Shown here in pieces: positions 34,759 to 44,203 of a stretch of 64,000 bases of DNA. The position numbers were made by a program, and so were the translations under genes. The notes below the pieces were generated by a model. That model searched no databases. It was not told the origin of the DNA and saw nothing but the letters and a program-made list of their open reading frames with translations. How positions within the stretch are numbered: the first letter of the stretch is position 1; each line of letters opens with the position of its first letter. This DNA comes from JBDWFY01 sp965275915 (lineage in GTDB: Bacteria; Pseudomonadota; Alphaproteobacteria; Rhizobiales; Stappiaceae), in contig CBDHYI010000007.1 in assembly GCA_965275915.1 (NCBI GenBank), positions 1,860,001 through 1,924,000 of the forward strand, written 5' to 3'.

Positions 34759-36015
34759 CTAACTTCCACCATTAAGAAAAACGCGCATCAGTGCGACCCA
34801 GCCATAGCAGACTGTGAGAGAAACGATGGTCACCGGCAAAACCGTGGCTGTGAATTGCCAGAATTGAAATGGTTTCACGCCGTGTTTTTCGGCCTGCTGA
34901 ACGATAATGACGTTGCTCGCCGCGCTGATGATGAACAGGTTTCCGGCCAGCGTGGAAATACCGGACAGCAACATCAACACTGCGACATCGTGTTTTTCCA
35001 GCAGATTGAGATAAATCTCGACCAAGGGAACATTTGAAAAAAGCTGACTGCCCCAAAAAGCGATAGAGCTAAGCAAGAGCGGATCACCGAGTTGATGGCG
35101 CCAAGGACTCAGCCACTCCTGAAGCACACCGGACTTTAATACGGCTCCGGTTACGATGAACATGGCCACGAAAAAGATCAACGTGTGCCAATCGACTTCC
35201 TTGAGGATTTGCACGCGGTTTGAAGATAAAACAAACAATGGGATTGCAGCGATCAGGCTGATCAAACCCAGCGGCAGATCGGGAAACCAGCTTGCTCCAC
35301 CGGCGATGCTGTCCAGGATAACGAGTACCGACAATAATGCTGTAGAGATGAGGGCAGGCGCCGGGTGGACGGTCGCATCTTCAGGCGTGACAGCATCTGG
35401 GGCTTCACCGGTCTCTTCCTTCTTTAGCCGATACCAAAACCAGAGCATGGTGAAAGCCAGTGATACGATCGCTGGAGGCGCCAGCCATATCAGGAACGTT
35501 CCGACCGGATTGTCGAAGTGTCCATCGGCCACAATCAGAAGGTTTTGCGGATTTCCAACGGGTGAAAACATGCTGCCGACAGTCACCGTGACGCACAAGG
35601 CGATTAACGGGAGAGAAGCTTTGATTTGCAGCCGTACGGCAATGGCGATGGCGATCGGCGTGCCTATTGCCGCAGCGGCGTCGTTGGTCAGAACCGCCGA
35701 GATGGCAGTTACAAACAAAATAAACGGTGTCAGAATCAGCGGGATTGATCGGCCCTGCGCGCAAATCTTGCTGCTGACCTTGTCCGAGATCCCGGATGCA
35801 AACATTGCGTGGGAGATTGCGAAAACTCCGAACAAATATGCAATGACATTCCAGTCGATTGCCTTGAAAGCCTCGGTTGGTGCCAGGTTTCCGGTGATCA
35901 AAACCGCAACGGCACCGGCGCTCATGATTTGCCAGATCTTTATCCACTCAGGGAGCCATTGTCTGATCGCAATCGCGATAAATACGACGATGGATACAGA
36001 CAAACTAAAGGACAT
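34759..36015 (-). CDS. SLC13/ArsB-type anion permease
   Basis: 418 residues, 10-12 membrane helices. It has the superfamily motifs TNDAAAAIGTPIAIAIAV and FSPVGNPQNLLIV in the first half and SNVPLVEIYLNLL plus AGNLFIISAASNVII in the second, the usual inverted repeat of ion-transporter superfamily members. The substrate could be a dicarboxylate, sulfate, arsenite or sodium; no neighbour decides. It is divergent from the MFS gene at 36379 with a 360-bp gap. Confidence 0.82.
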   Translation of the reverse strand: MSFSLSVSIVVFIAIAIRQWLPEWIKIWQIMSAGAVAVLITGNLAPTEAFKAIDWNVIAYLFGVFAISHAMFASGISDKVSSKICAQGRSIPLILTPFILFVTAISAVLTNDAAAAIGTPIAIAIAVRLQIKASLPLIALCVTVTVGSMFSPVGNPQNLLIVADGHFDNPVGTFLIWLAPPAIVSLAFTMLWFWYRLKKEETGEAPDAVTPEDATVHPAPALISTALLSVLVILDSIAGGASWFPDLPLGLISLIAAIPLFVLSSNRVQILKEVDWHTLIFFVAMFIVTGAVLKSGVLQEWLSPWRHQLGDPLLLSSIAFWGSQLFSNVPLVEIYLNLLEKHDVAVLMLLSGISTLAGNLFIISAASNVIIVQQAEKHGVKPFQFWQFTATVLPVTIVSLTVCYGWVALMRVFLNGGS

Positions 36016-36378
36016 TTTGTGTGGACCTCCACCAGGACAGCTGAATAATTAGTTCGAATTTACTTTTTATCTTGCGCGCAGATGTACTACGGTTCAAGGG
36101 TTTGTTGGAGACCTAGGCTGTTTGGACGAATTGGAGACGTATTTCGTGAGACAAGTATCAAGATATGGTCCTGCAGAGCGTATTGGACATACACTCACGG
36201 GACTGGCGGCGTCAGATCGCCGGTCCTTGCCTCACCCGATGGGGCGGATTCCATCGCCCAATACCGGCGCAAATCCGTCTTGATGGGGCACAAACATCAC
36301 CTTCACCGGATTTCCTTGATCTTGAATGATGCAAATCCCGGCGAAATGCATCTCCAATTCGTCCAAAAGGCCTAGGCT
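36016..36378. other. Divergent promoter region
   Basis: About 360 bp between the SLC13-type (minus) and MFS (plus) genes. The first 60 bp are AT-rich. No gene was recognised. Confidence 0.4.
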
Positions 36379-37581
36379 ATGCAATTGAACCGTCCGCTAT
36401 TGGGTGTCAATTTTTTTGCGGGCGACGTTGCCGGCGGGATTGGCCCATATTTGGCGATCTATCTCCTCACGTTGCAGCACTGGTCGCCCGGCGCGATTGG
36501 TGTGGCTCTGGCGGCGGGCAGCCTTGCCACAGTCGCAATGCAGGCCCCGGCGGGCGCCATCATCGATTCCGTGACCTGGAAACGGACGCTGTTGATTGGG
36601 TGTGCACTCGCAATCGCGGTGAGTACGCTGTCGATCCTTGCGTTCAATGACACAGCAGCCGTTTACGTCGCGCAGGTGCTTATAGGATCGGCATCGGCCT
36701 TTCTCGGCCCGCTGATGGCAGCATTGACGCTTGGCATCGTCGGACATGCGCATTTTACCCGGCAGATGAGCTCCAACCAGGCCTGGAACCATGCGGGCAA
36801 CATGATTGCAGCGGCATTGGCGCTCATTCTTGCTCTGACCTGGTCAGCGCTGGGGGTCTTCTGGCTCGTGGCAGCCATGGCGTTTGGGATGATTATCTGC
36901 GCCCTGATGATCGACCGGCACTCTATTGATCACGATCTTGCGCGAGGCGGGATCGACGCGGAAGTTTCGGGCGATGCAAAGCCGGAAAGCATCCTGAGCC
37001 TCTTCGAAGACCGTCGGCTGGTGGTGTTTGCAGCCTGTATCTTTCTGTTCCATTTCGCGAACGCCGCGATGTTGCCTCTCGTCAGCCAAAAACTCTCGGC
37101 GCAGAGCGATGCGGAGCACGGGATTGCCTTTACGGCTGCGTGTGTTATAGCCGCCCAGCTTGTCATGATTGTCATGGCATTGTTTTGCGGCAAAAAAGCT
37201 GATGTTTGGGGGCGGAAACCCCTTTTTCTCATTGCGTTTCTTGTTCTGCCGATCCGAGGTGTGTTGTTCAGCCAATTCGACAGTACGTATGCGCTTGTCG
37301 CTGTTCAAGCTTTGGATGGCGTCGCAAACGGCATATTTGCGATCCTGTTTCTGCTCATTCTTGCGGATATCACGAACGGATCGGGGCGCTTTAACCTGGC
37401 GCAGGGTGTGTTGGCGATGCTGGTCGGAATCGGCGCAAGCCTCAGTAACATTGCGGCGGAATATGTGGTTCAGTTCACCAGCTATGCCGTTGCGTTCGGC
37501 TTTCTTGCCGGAGTCGCGGTGATCGGTCTGGTTCTCTTTTACTTCTTTATGGAAGAGACACTGGAGAAGGAAGGCTGTTGA
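36379..37581 (+). CDS. MFS transporter
   Basis: 400 residues with about 12 hydrophobic segments. The loop KKADVWGRKPLF matches the MFS signature between helices 8 and 9, and SVTWKRTLLIG lies at the loop 2-3 position. It is probably a drug or small-molecule exporter. An IS21 remnant follows directly and the LysR gene is 540 bp away. Confidence 0.85.
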   Translation: MQLNRPLLGVNFFAGDVAGGIGPYLAIYLLTLQHWSPGAIGVALAAGSLATVAMQAPAGAIIDSVTWKRTLLIGCALAIAVSTLSILAFNDTAAVYVAQVLIGSASAFLGPLMAALTLGIVGHAHFTRQMSSNQAWNHAGNMIAAALALILALTWSALGVFWLVAAMAFGMIICALMIDRHSIDHDLARGGIDAEVSGDAKPESILSLFEDRRLVVFAACIFLFHFANAAMLPLVSQKLSAQSDAEHGIAFTAACVIAAQLVMIVMALFCGKKADVWGRKPLFLIAFLVLPIRGVLFSQFDSTYALVAVQALDGVANGIFAILFLLILADITNGSGRFNLAQGVLAMLVGIGASLSNIAAEYVVQFTSYAVAFGFLAGVAVIGLVLFYFFMEETLEKEGC

Positions 37582-37599
37582 TTTTCACTGAGAACTGAC

Positions 37600-37745
37600 G
37601 CGGTGAGGCCCGATTTTTTCATTGAGAACCGACCCATGTTTAAACCCAGCCCTGCGTGATTTCGGCGGGGGAATACGGAGTGACAGACATGGCGTTGTTG
37701 AGCGTTATCAGGCGCTGGCATCAACGCGTCCAATTCCTGCTTCCA
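37600..37745 (+). pseudogene. IS21-family left-end remnant with istA start
   Basis: Repeated segments of the type TTTTCAnTGAGAACnGAC at about 37584 and 37618 resemble the multiple ends of IS21-type elements. An ATG at 37689 starts MALLSVIRRWH, the usual IstA N-terminus, after which homology stops. Only about 150 bp of the element remain. Confidence 0.55.
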
Positions 37746-37828
37746 AGGCGCATGAAGTACGCCTCAACCGAGCAAGTTAGTTCGGCATGCCGGCCATGGC
37801 TCTTGGGACGATACAGCTCGTTCTGCCT

Positions 37829-37850
37829 TAGGGTATGGACCCATACCCTA
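37829..37850. promoter_or_regulatory. 22-bp near-perfect palindrome upstream of the LysR gene
   Basis: TAGGGTATGG at 37829-37838 and CCATACCCTA at 37841-37850 are perfect inverted repeats around AC. It lies 270 bp before the LysR start. It may be an operator, or an end of a lost IS, since IS5-type ends can look like this. Confidence 0.4.
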
Positions 37851-38121
37851 GCGTTGTCCAAGACTAATTGGAACAAAGATGGGATTTACGATCAACTGCC
37901 TGTGACGACGAGCTATGCATATGCGTGCAAAAAATGCCCGATCTCTCCGGTGAGACAGCTTGTCATATTGGCCCGGGAAGATTGACGTATCGCGGGTGAG
38001 TTAACCCTATATTGTAATATACGGTTCGATCTTCCAGTGCGCTTGAAATGGTGGGCCGACATGCATATCTAAACATGGGGAATCTCGGATTGGTCCGATA
38101 AAAAACAGTTACTTAGGAGCC

Positions 38122-39039
38122 ATGTCGATGCATCCCACCCACCGCCAGTTGGAATATCTTGTGGCGGTCACCGATACCGGACATTTCGGTGCTGCTGCAC
38201 GCCGCTGCAATGTTACGCAACCCACGTTGTCCGCGCAGGTTCAACTTCTGGAAGACCGGCTTCATGCCAAGTTGCTCGACCGTTCACCGAGCGGCGCGCG
38301 GCCAACGCCTCTTGGGGAAATTGTCGTCGGACTGTCACGCGATGCGCTGGCCACGATCGAAGAGATCGAAAATGTCACCCGCAACGCCGCCGCCAATCTG
38401 GGTGGACTGATTCGGCTGGCTACGTTGTCGACCGTTGGGCCATACTTCCTGCCGTATTTGTTGCCGCGGCTGGGAGAGGACTATCCCGGACTGGAGGTTA
38501 TTATCCGCGAGGAACGGCCTCAGCAATTGGAACAGGGACTTGTTGCCGGCACTTTTGACTGTGCCCTGACACGGGCGCCTGCAGAGCAGGGGGCTCTTGT
38601 CTATCGGGAACTGGTTGCCGATCCGATGTGGCTTGGCATCCCGGCTGATCATCCACTGGCCGTTGAGCGCATCATCCGTCCCGAAATGTTGACGGGTGAA
38701 CCGATGATGTCGTTAGGAGCGGAACACGGAATGCCCCCCAGCGTTAAGCAATTCCACGACTTCGTCGGCGCCGTGGTGAGCAATGACTATGAAGGCACTA
38801 CGCTTGACGGTTTGAGCCAGTTGGTGTCTATCGGCAAGGGCATGGCGCTGCTTCCCCGATCCTACATAACTTCGAAACTCCATGACGACAACAAGATCGT
38901 ATTTCGGGAGGTCGAGGGATGGACATTGACCCGATCGGTCGGCCTGGCGTGGCGTGACGGCTGTGTACGCAGTCCGCAATATGAAGAGCTCTTTGAGCAG
39001 CTCAGGAAAACACTGGAAGACATGGGGGACACGGTGTAG
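38122..39039 (+). CDS. LysR family regulator (OxyR-like by overall sequence)
   Basis: 305 residues. The helix-turn-helix (RQLEYLVAVTDTGHFGAAARRCNVTQPTLSAQ) begins the protein, and the effector domain follows from about residue 95. The sequence resembles OxyR relatives (GLEVIIREERPQQLEQGL, IGKGMALLPRSY), but no Cys occurs in the redox loop region (MSLGAEHGMPPS), so peroxide sensing by a disulfide is unlikely. It faces the exporter genes of cluster B tail to tail, 112 bp away. It might regulate them or the operator sites at 50-54 kb; this is unproven. Confidence 0.82.
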   Translation: MSMHPTHRQLEYLVAVTDTGHFGAAARRCNVTQPTLSAQVQLLEDRLHAKLLDRSPSGARPTPLGEIVVGLSRDALATIEEIENVTRNAAANLGGLIRLATLSTVGPYFLPYLLPRLGEDYPGLEVIIREERPQQLEQGLVAGTFDCALTRAPAEQGALVYRELVADPMWLGIPADHPLAVERIIRPEMLTGEPMMSLGAEHGMPPSVKQFHDFVGAVVSNDYEGTTLDGLSQLVSIGKGMALLPRSYITSKLHDDNKIVFREVEGWTLTRSVGLAWRDGCVRSPQYEELFEQLRKTLEDMGDTV

Positions 39040-39150
39040 GCGCAGGATGCCTCAGCGGACCGCTTGTCCGAAGACGGTCGGCCAATTGCCTTGCCGCATG
39101 CATCGCAAGGTCTTGATGTCGCGGCGATGCATCATCCGATGCAAGCGGGT

Positions 39151-42075
39151 TCAGAACCGCTGGCGTTCAACAAACGACGAAAACAGGCCTCCCTTCCTGA
39201 GCAAGGTGTCGGCGTTTCCGGATTCGACGATTCTTCCGTTCTGCATGACAAGGATCACGTCGGCATCCTTTATGGTGGAGAGGCGGTGGGCGATGACCAC
39301 CCGCGTCAGGTCCAGGTTTGACAGCGCGTCGGCGACTATGGCCTGTGTGGTGTTGTCCAAGGCGCTGGTCGCTTCGTCCATGAACAAAATGCGCGGACTG
39401 CCGGCCAGTGCCCGGGCGAGCATCAACCGCTGTCTCTCCCCACCCGATATAGTCCCGCTATCGTTGAGAACGGTGTGCATCTGCATCGGCATGGCCTTGA
39501 TCGTCTGATCGAGACCAGCCTTCCTGGCAGCCTCCCACGCGGCCTCCATGCTAAGCGGGCGCGAGCCGGCGATGTTCTCGAAGATCGACCCGCCCAGAAC
39601 CTCCGCATTTTGCAGGACGGCTCCGAACTGCTGTCGGACAGCGCCGATATCAAGTCTGAAGAGATCCTTGCCATCGTAAAGGACACTTCCGCTCTGCGGT
39701 TGCTCGAATCCAAGCAACAGCCGAAGCAATGTCGACTTGCCGGAGCCCGAAGGGCCGACAATAGCGACGAACTGACCTGGTTCGATTTTCAAAGACACGT
39801 TGTCGATGACGGCTGGGCCTTCCTCAAGATAGCGGGAGGTGACCCCATTTAACTCAATGCGACCGAGGAGTTCGCCCGGCGGCAGAGATCCGGCCGGGGT
39901 TTCCGGCTGTGTGTCCAGGATCGGTTTCAATCGCTCAAAGAGAACAACGGCAATCAATCCTAATGGAACGCTGTTCAGCATCCCGGTAATACCGACCAGG
40001 AAGCTGCCGAAAGCGGCTGTGAAGGCAACAAAATTCCCTGTAGCGGGCGGTTCATTGAGCAGGAATTCAACCACTGCAAAAAAGACCGCACTTGCAAACA
40101 AGGGGATGACGATGTTGAAGGCACGCAGGACGTTCTCGATCGAGCGTGCATTGTAGTCATGTATGCGCTGCTGGTTGTGCAGGCTGATCAATTTGGCGGC
40201 GATACGATTCTCGGCACCTGCCACGCGCAGCTTTTTGATCGCCGCCAGGGCCTGTGCCGACAGTCCGGCGAGGTTGTCCTGCACCGCGATCGCCTTGCGC
40301 AACTGCCGTAGTTTCAGCAGGTTCGCGACAACCGCGACGGCAACCGTCAACACGGTGATCAGCAAGGCGGCAATCGTCAGCCAGCCGCCATAAACAATCA
40401 TGACCACGAAATTCAATGACGAGAAGACGCCGCCCAGTGCGGCTGTCACCACTCCCTGCGACAAAACCATCCGCATCTGCGACAGTCCCATGGCGCGCAT
40501 CGCCAGATTACCGGAATTGAACCTTCGGAAGAAACTTGAGGGCAAGCGCATGAGCCGATGCCAAAGCGCCGCCTGTGCCTGCGCTTCGAAGATCGTTTCT
40601 ATCCTCAGCAGGGCCGTTGCCTGGAGGAACTGGAAAATGGCCACGACGATCGCGACGGAGACCAGGATCGTGGACATCTCAACGACCAGCCGCTGAGCGC
40701 TTTGTGGTATCGCGCTGTTAATCAGGAATGCCGTAACAGAAGGGGTTATGAGACCAACCAGCGCCCCGGCCACGCCAAACAGCAAAAGGAACGCAAGGTC
40801 CCGCTTGCCACCGCGCAATCCCGTCTTGACCAGATCGCGAAACCCGATCCTGTCTTTCAGCAGTGTCGGATATACGGCACGTGCCAACTCCGACACTGTT
40901 TCGGCCAGCCTGTCGTCGACGCGAACGGTTTGTCCGGTTGCGGGGTCGAAACAGGAATAGCCGCTGCGGTCTGCCGACCACATTGCCAAAGGTTGCCCGG
41001 TCTTGGTCCACGCGATCATGGGTGCACCGGCTGATCTCCACCATTGACCGGACAATTGGACCACGCGGCTTGCCAGATTGGCGGATGCAAACAGTTGACT
41101 CAAGCGCGGTGGTGCGTCTGTCGCGCCGGTACTGATGTCGACTTTTGGCGTGCCGGTGTTGAGGATCGCCGCCAGATGCGCGACAGCCTTCGTCAGATCG
41201 TCTGCCGAGCTGAGTTCGTGTGCGACCGATTTCGCTTGCCGGTTGACGACAAGGGCGTCGCTGAAGGCATTGCCGAGCAGTTCATCGTCCCGTTGCTCAC
41301 GGCGGCGCTGGCGTTCCAGCGCGTCAGCCCGGTTCAGGTCGATGCTCCTGGCAATGCCCTTGAGGACGCTGCTGTGAAACTGCGCGAGGGCCGGCCATAG
41401 CAGCCCCTCGTCAACCACTTGCCTAGTCGTGAGGATCGCCAGCGACCCTCCTGTCTCCGGCGTAATCCAGGCGTCCCTGGATACCGGAAACACATCAACG
41501 CCAGGGATCACCTCAACCGTGTCGCAATAGGCGAATCTGTCGGGGCCGTGGATCCACAGGGTTTCTCCGTCCGGTGCGTAGCGGTTTTGAGGCTTGGCAA
41601 CGACGACGCGGTCTCTCGAAAGATGTTCATCCATCGCCGGCTTTGGTGAGGCGCAGGCGCACATAGCCGCGGTCAGACCATCGACCCAGCCATTAATGCC
41701 GTTGACGAGTGCCGGTATGATGCCGGACTCAGTTTCGAGCCTGGCGAGAGGGAGCGTGACGAGCGCCGTATCCGGGTCACCGCGGACAACAAAGCCACTT
41801 GTGGCGCAGCTTTCGCCCGGTTCGATGCCGAACAGCAAATCGCCGGTCTCCGCTGTCAGGACATAGGTCCGCAGCCCGGTTGGATTGCCGTTCTCATTCA
41901 ACTTTGTCACGAAAAGATCAACCGTGCCCTCAGCCACATACCAGCAAGTCGAAGGACCGATCAGGGAGACGGGACCGGCACCGCAAGACGAAACCGGAAC
42001 CCCCTCGCGCATGCATATCGAGCGCAAGCTGACAGTTTCCGGAAGGCCGATCCCCGGCCGCTCAGTATTCAACAA
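39151..42075 (-). CDS. NHLM-type RiPP export ABC transporter, permease/ATPase (second subunit)
   Basis: 974 residues. The first ~400 form the N-terminal region specific to the NHLM_micro_ABC2 family, followed by a membrane domain (about 420-690) and an ATPase: VGPSGSGKSTLLRLLLG, ISGGERQRLMLARAL, ILFMDEATSALD. It lacks a C39 peptidase. It should pair with the peptidase-containing transporter encoded just upstream, whose end it overlaps by 14 bp. Last gene of the LanM operon; exports matured cluster B peptides. Confidence 0.9.
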   Translation of the reverse strand: MLNTERPGIGLPETVSLRSICMREGVPVSSCGAGPVSLIGPSTCWYVAEGTVDLFVTKLNENGNPTGLRTYVLTAETGDLLFGIEPGESCATSGFVVRGDPDTALVTLPLARLETESGIIPALVNGINGWVDGLTAAMCACASPKPAMDEHLSRDRVVVAKPQNRYAPDGETLWIHGPDRFAYCDTVEVIPGVDVFPVSRDAWITPETGGSLAILTTRQVVDEGLLWPALAQFHSSVLKGIARSIDLNRADALERQRRREQRDDELLGNAFSDALVVNRQAKSVAHELSSADDLTKAVAHLAAILNTGTPKVDISTGATDAPPRLSQLFASANLASRVVQLSGQWWRSAGAPMIAWTKTGQPLAMWSADRSGYSCFDPATGQTVRVDDRLAETVSELARAVYPTLLKDRIGFRDLVKTGLRGGKRDLAFLLLFGVAGALVGLITPSVTAFLINSAIPQSAQRLVVEMSTILVSVAIVVAIFQFLQATALLRIETIFEAQAQAALWHRLMRLPSSFFRRFNSGNLAMRAMGLSQMRMVLSQGVVTAALGGVFSSLNFVVMIVYGGWLTIAALLITVLTVAVAVVANLLKLRQLRKAIAVQDNLAGLSAQALAAIKKLRVAGAENRIAAKLISLHNQQRIHDYNARSIENVLRAFNIVIPLFASAVFFAVVEFLLNEPPATGNFVAFTAAFGSFLVGITGMLNSVPLGLIAVVLFERLKPILDTQPETPAGSLPPGELLGRIELNGVTSRYLEEGPAVIDNVSLKIEPGQFVAIVGPSGSGKSTLLRLLLGFEQPQSGSVLYDGKDLFRLDIGAVRQQFGAVLQNAEVLGGSIFENIAGSRPLSMEAAWEAARKAGLDQTIKAMPMQMHTVLNDSGTISGGERQRLMLARALAGSPRILFMDEATSALDNTTQAIVADALSNLDLTRVVIAHRLSTIKDADVILVMQNGRIVESGNADTLLRKGGLFSSFVERQRF

Positions 42076-44203
42076 GCTTGCGATAACGGCCTCCTGCTTT
42101 CATCAATGAGCGGTGTGTACCCCGCTCGACGACATTGCCCCGATCAAGCACCAGAATCTCTTCAGCGTCGCGAATGGTCGACAGCCGATGGGCAATGATC
42201 AGGCAACTGCAACCCCGCCTTTGTATGTTTCGGTCAATGCTCTGCTCGACCAGCGCGTCCAGCGAACTGGTGGCCTCGTCAAGGATCACGACGCTCGGCT
42301 CCAAAGCCAGGGTTCTGGCAATCTCAAGCCTCTGTGCTTCGCCTCCGCTGAGATTGGATCCGCCCTCCAGGAGATGACCTCCGTAACCACCCGGCCGGCG
42401 GGCAATGGCGTCGTGGATTTCTGCATCCTTTGCCGCCCGGATGACGGTTTCCAGGGAGATCGTCGAATCCCAGAGAGTCAGATTGTCGTAGACGGATCCC
42501 TCAATCAGGAAGATGTCCTGCGAGACCCAGCCGACGGAACTCTCGCGAAGCGACGGTCGGATTTCATGAATGGGAATACCGTCATACAAAATCTCGCCGT
42601 CAAGCGGCCTGTAGAGACCGGCGACAAGTTGTCCGACCGTCGATTTTCCGCTGCCCGTGGTGCCGACGAGAGCGACCCGCGTGCCGGGCTCGATGACCAT
42701 GTTCAGGTTTTCTATGAGGGGAGGCCCTGACTGCGAATAGCCGAAAGTCACATTTCTCAGCTCGACACGGCCTGACAATTTGGTTTTGTTCGCTGCCGTT
42801 TGTACAGGCGGGCGCGTGAACCGCGGGGCAGCATCATGCTTCAGGATGTCATTGACACGGGTGAGTGACGCGCTCACGCTCTGCAATTCACTGATGAACT
42901 GTACCAGCCCTTCGAAAGGCCGGGAAAAGGCGGTCATCAGCGCCAGAAAGGCGACGAGACCGCCAATCGTAAGTGCCCCTTCTACAATTCGGAAGCTGCC
43001 AACGCCCAGGATGATCGCAGTCGTCAACGTCAGTGCCATGCTTGGCAGGATGCCTATCAGGTTCTTGATCCGACCCAGTTTTTGCTCTGTGTTGACCGTT
43101 TTCACATGGTTGCCGGCCCAACGCGAAAAAACCTGATCCTCGCCGCCGCTGGCCTTGACCGTGTCCATTGAGCGAATGCCAAGCAGCCCCAGACCCAGCA
43201 GCATTCCATTCTCAGTTTCGAATTTCAGGCTGGTGTTTCGCAAGATGCGCCTTGCCTTGATGCTTCCAATCGCACAAATCACGTTGATGCCAATACCAAT
43301 GACCGTGAGTGGCACATCGTAGGCCAGCATGACTGCGGCAAAGAAAGCGACGCTCAGGAAGTTTGCAAAGATGCGCCCAATCTGGCCGCCGAGCGATTGA
43401 GCGATCGAGTCGTTGGCCAGGAGTCTGGCCACCAGGTCGCCGGGATTGCGTTGGGTGAAGAATCGAATCGGCAGCTTCAGCAACCGGGTGATGAAATCCG
43501 CGGACCCGGTCAATGAGAGCTTGCTCTCGATGCGCATCAGGCACCATTCCTGCAGCCAGGCCATTGTCGCATAAGCGATCACGGCAACCGCCATCGCCAA
43601 CAGCAATGGACGCAGCATCTGGTCGACATCCTGTATCAGGATGTTGTCGATGAAAATCTTTGAGAAGGTGGGAACCGCCAGACCGGGGACGATCAGAAGC
43701 AGGCTGACCAGAATAAGCATGATCAGGCCGCCGCGGGCCTGTTGCAGTCGCGTGAGGATGTCGCGAGTGACTCCTGGACGTCTTCCTGAGCGTTCAAACG
43801 ACGCAGTGGGCTCGAAGGCTAGCGCCAGTCCGGTGTAGGAGCCGCTGAACTCGTCCAGCGTTACCGTGCGCGGGCCGGTTTCCGGATCATTCAGATGCAC
43901 ACGTCCCCTGCCAAAACCTTCGACGACAAGAAAATGCCGGAATTCCCAAAAGACGATGAACGGTGCGCGAAGACGGGAGGTCTTCGCCAGGTCGTAGCGA
44001 TAACCCTTGGCTTCAAGCCCGTAGCCACGCGCTGCCCGAACGATGTCCGCTGCGTTGCAGCCGTCCCTGGAGACATTGCAAACGGCCCTCAGTTCATCCA
44101 GTGGAACCCATTTGCCAAAATACTCCAATATGATCGCAAGCGAGGCAGCACCGCACTCGACAGACTCCATCTGGATGACGGTTGGTGTGTGCACGCGGCT
44201 CAT
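42062..44203 (-). CDS. NHLM-type RiPP export ABC transporter with C39 peptidase
   Basis: 713 residues: C39 double-glycine peptidase (Cys17 in MESVECGAAS, His90 in EFRHFLVVEG, Asp106 in HLNDPETG), a membrane domain (about 160-460) and an ATPase (VGTTGSGKSTVGQLVAG, LSGGEAQRLEIARTL, VVILDEATSSLD). It removes the leader at the AQGG site of the precursors at 50.9-52.8 kb and exports the core. The start at 44203 overlaps the HlyD stop by 4 bp. All catalytic residues are kept. Confidence 0.93.
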   Translation of the reverse strand: MSRVHTPTVIQMESVECGAASLAIILEYFGKWVPLDELRAVCNVSRDGCNAADIVRAARGYGLEAKGYRYDLAKTSRLRAPFIVFWEFRHFLVVEGFGRGRVHLNDPETGPRTVTLDEFSGSYTGLALAFEPTASFERSGRRPGVTRDILTRLQQARGGLIMLILVSLLLIVPGLAVPTFSKIFIDNILIQDVDQMLRPLLLAMAVAVIAYATMAWLQEWCLMRIESKLSLTGSADFITRLLKLPIRFFTQRNPGDLVARLLANDSIAQSLGGQIGRIFANFLSVAFFAAVMLAYDVPLTVIGIGINVICAIGSIKARRILRNTSLKFETENGMLLGLGLLGIRSMDTVKASGGEDQVFSRWAGNHVKTVNTEQKLGRIKNLIGILPSMALTLTTAIILGVGSFRIVEGALTIGGLVAFLALMTAFSRPFEGLVQFISELQSVSASLTRVNDILKHDAAPRFTRPPVQTAANKTKLSGRVELRNVTFGYSQSGPPLIENLNMVIEPGTRVALVGTTGSGKSTVGQLVAGLYRPLDGEILYDGIPIHEIRPSLRESSVGWVSQDIFLIEGSVYDNLTLWDSTISLETVIRAAKDAEIHDAIARRPGGYGGHLLEGGSNLSGGEAQRLEIARTLALEPSVVILDEATSSLDALVEQSIDRNIQRRGCSCLIIAHRLSTIRDAEEILVLDRGNVVERGTHRSLMKAGGRYRKLVEY

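Noticed and set aside
38122..39039. Naming the LysR-type gene oxyR
   Set aside because: The effector-domain loop lacks the redox cysteines, so only an OxyR-like LysR call is supported.
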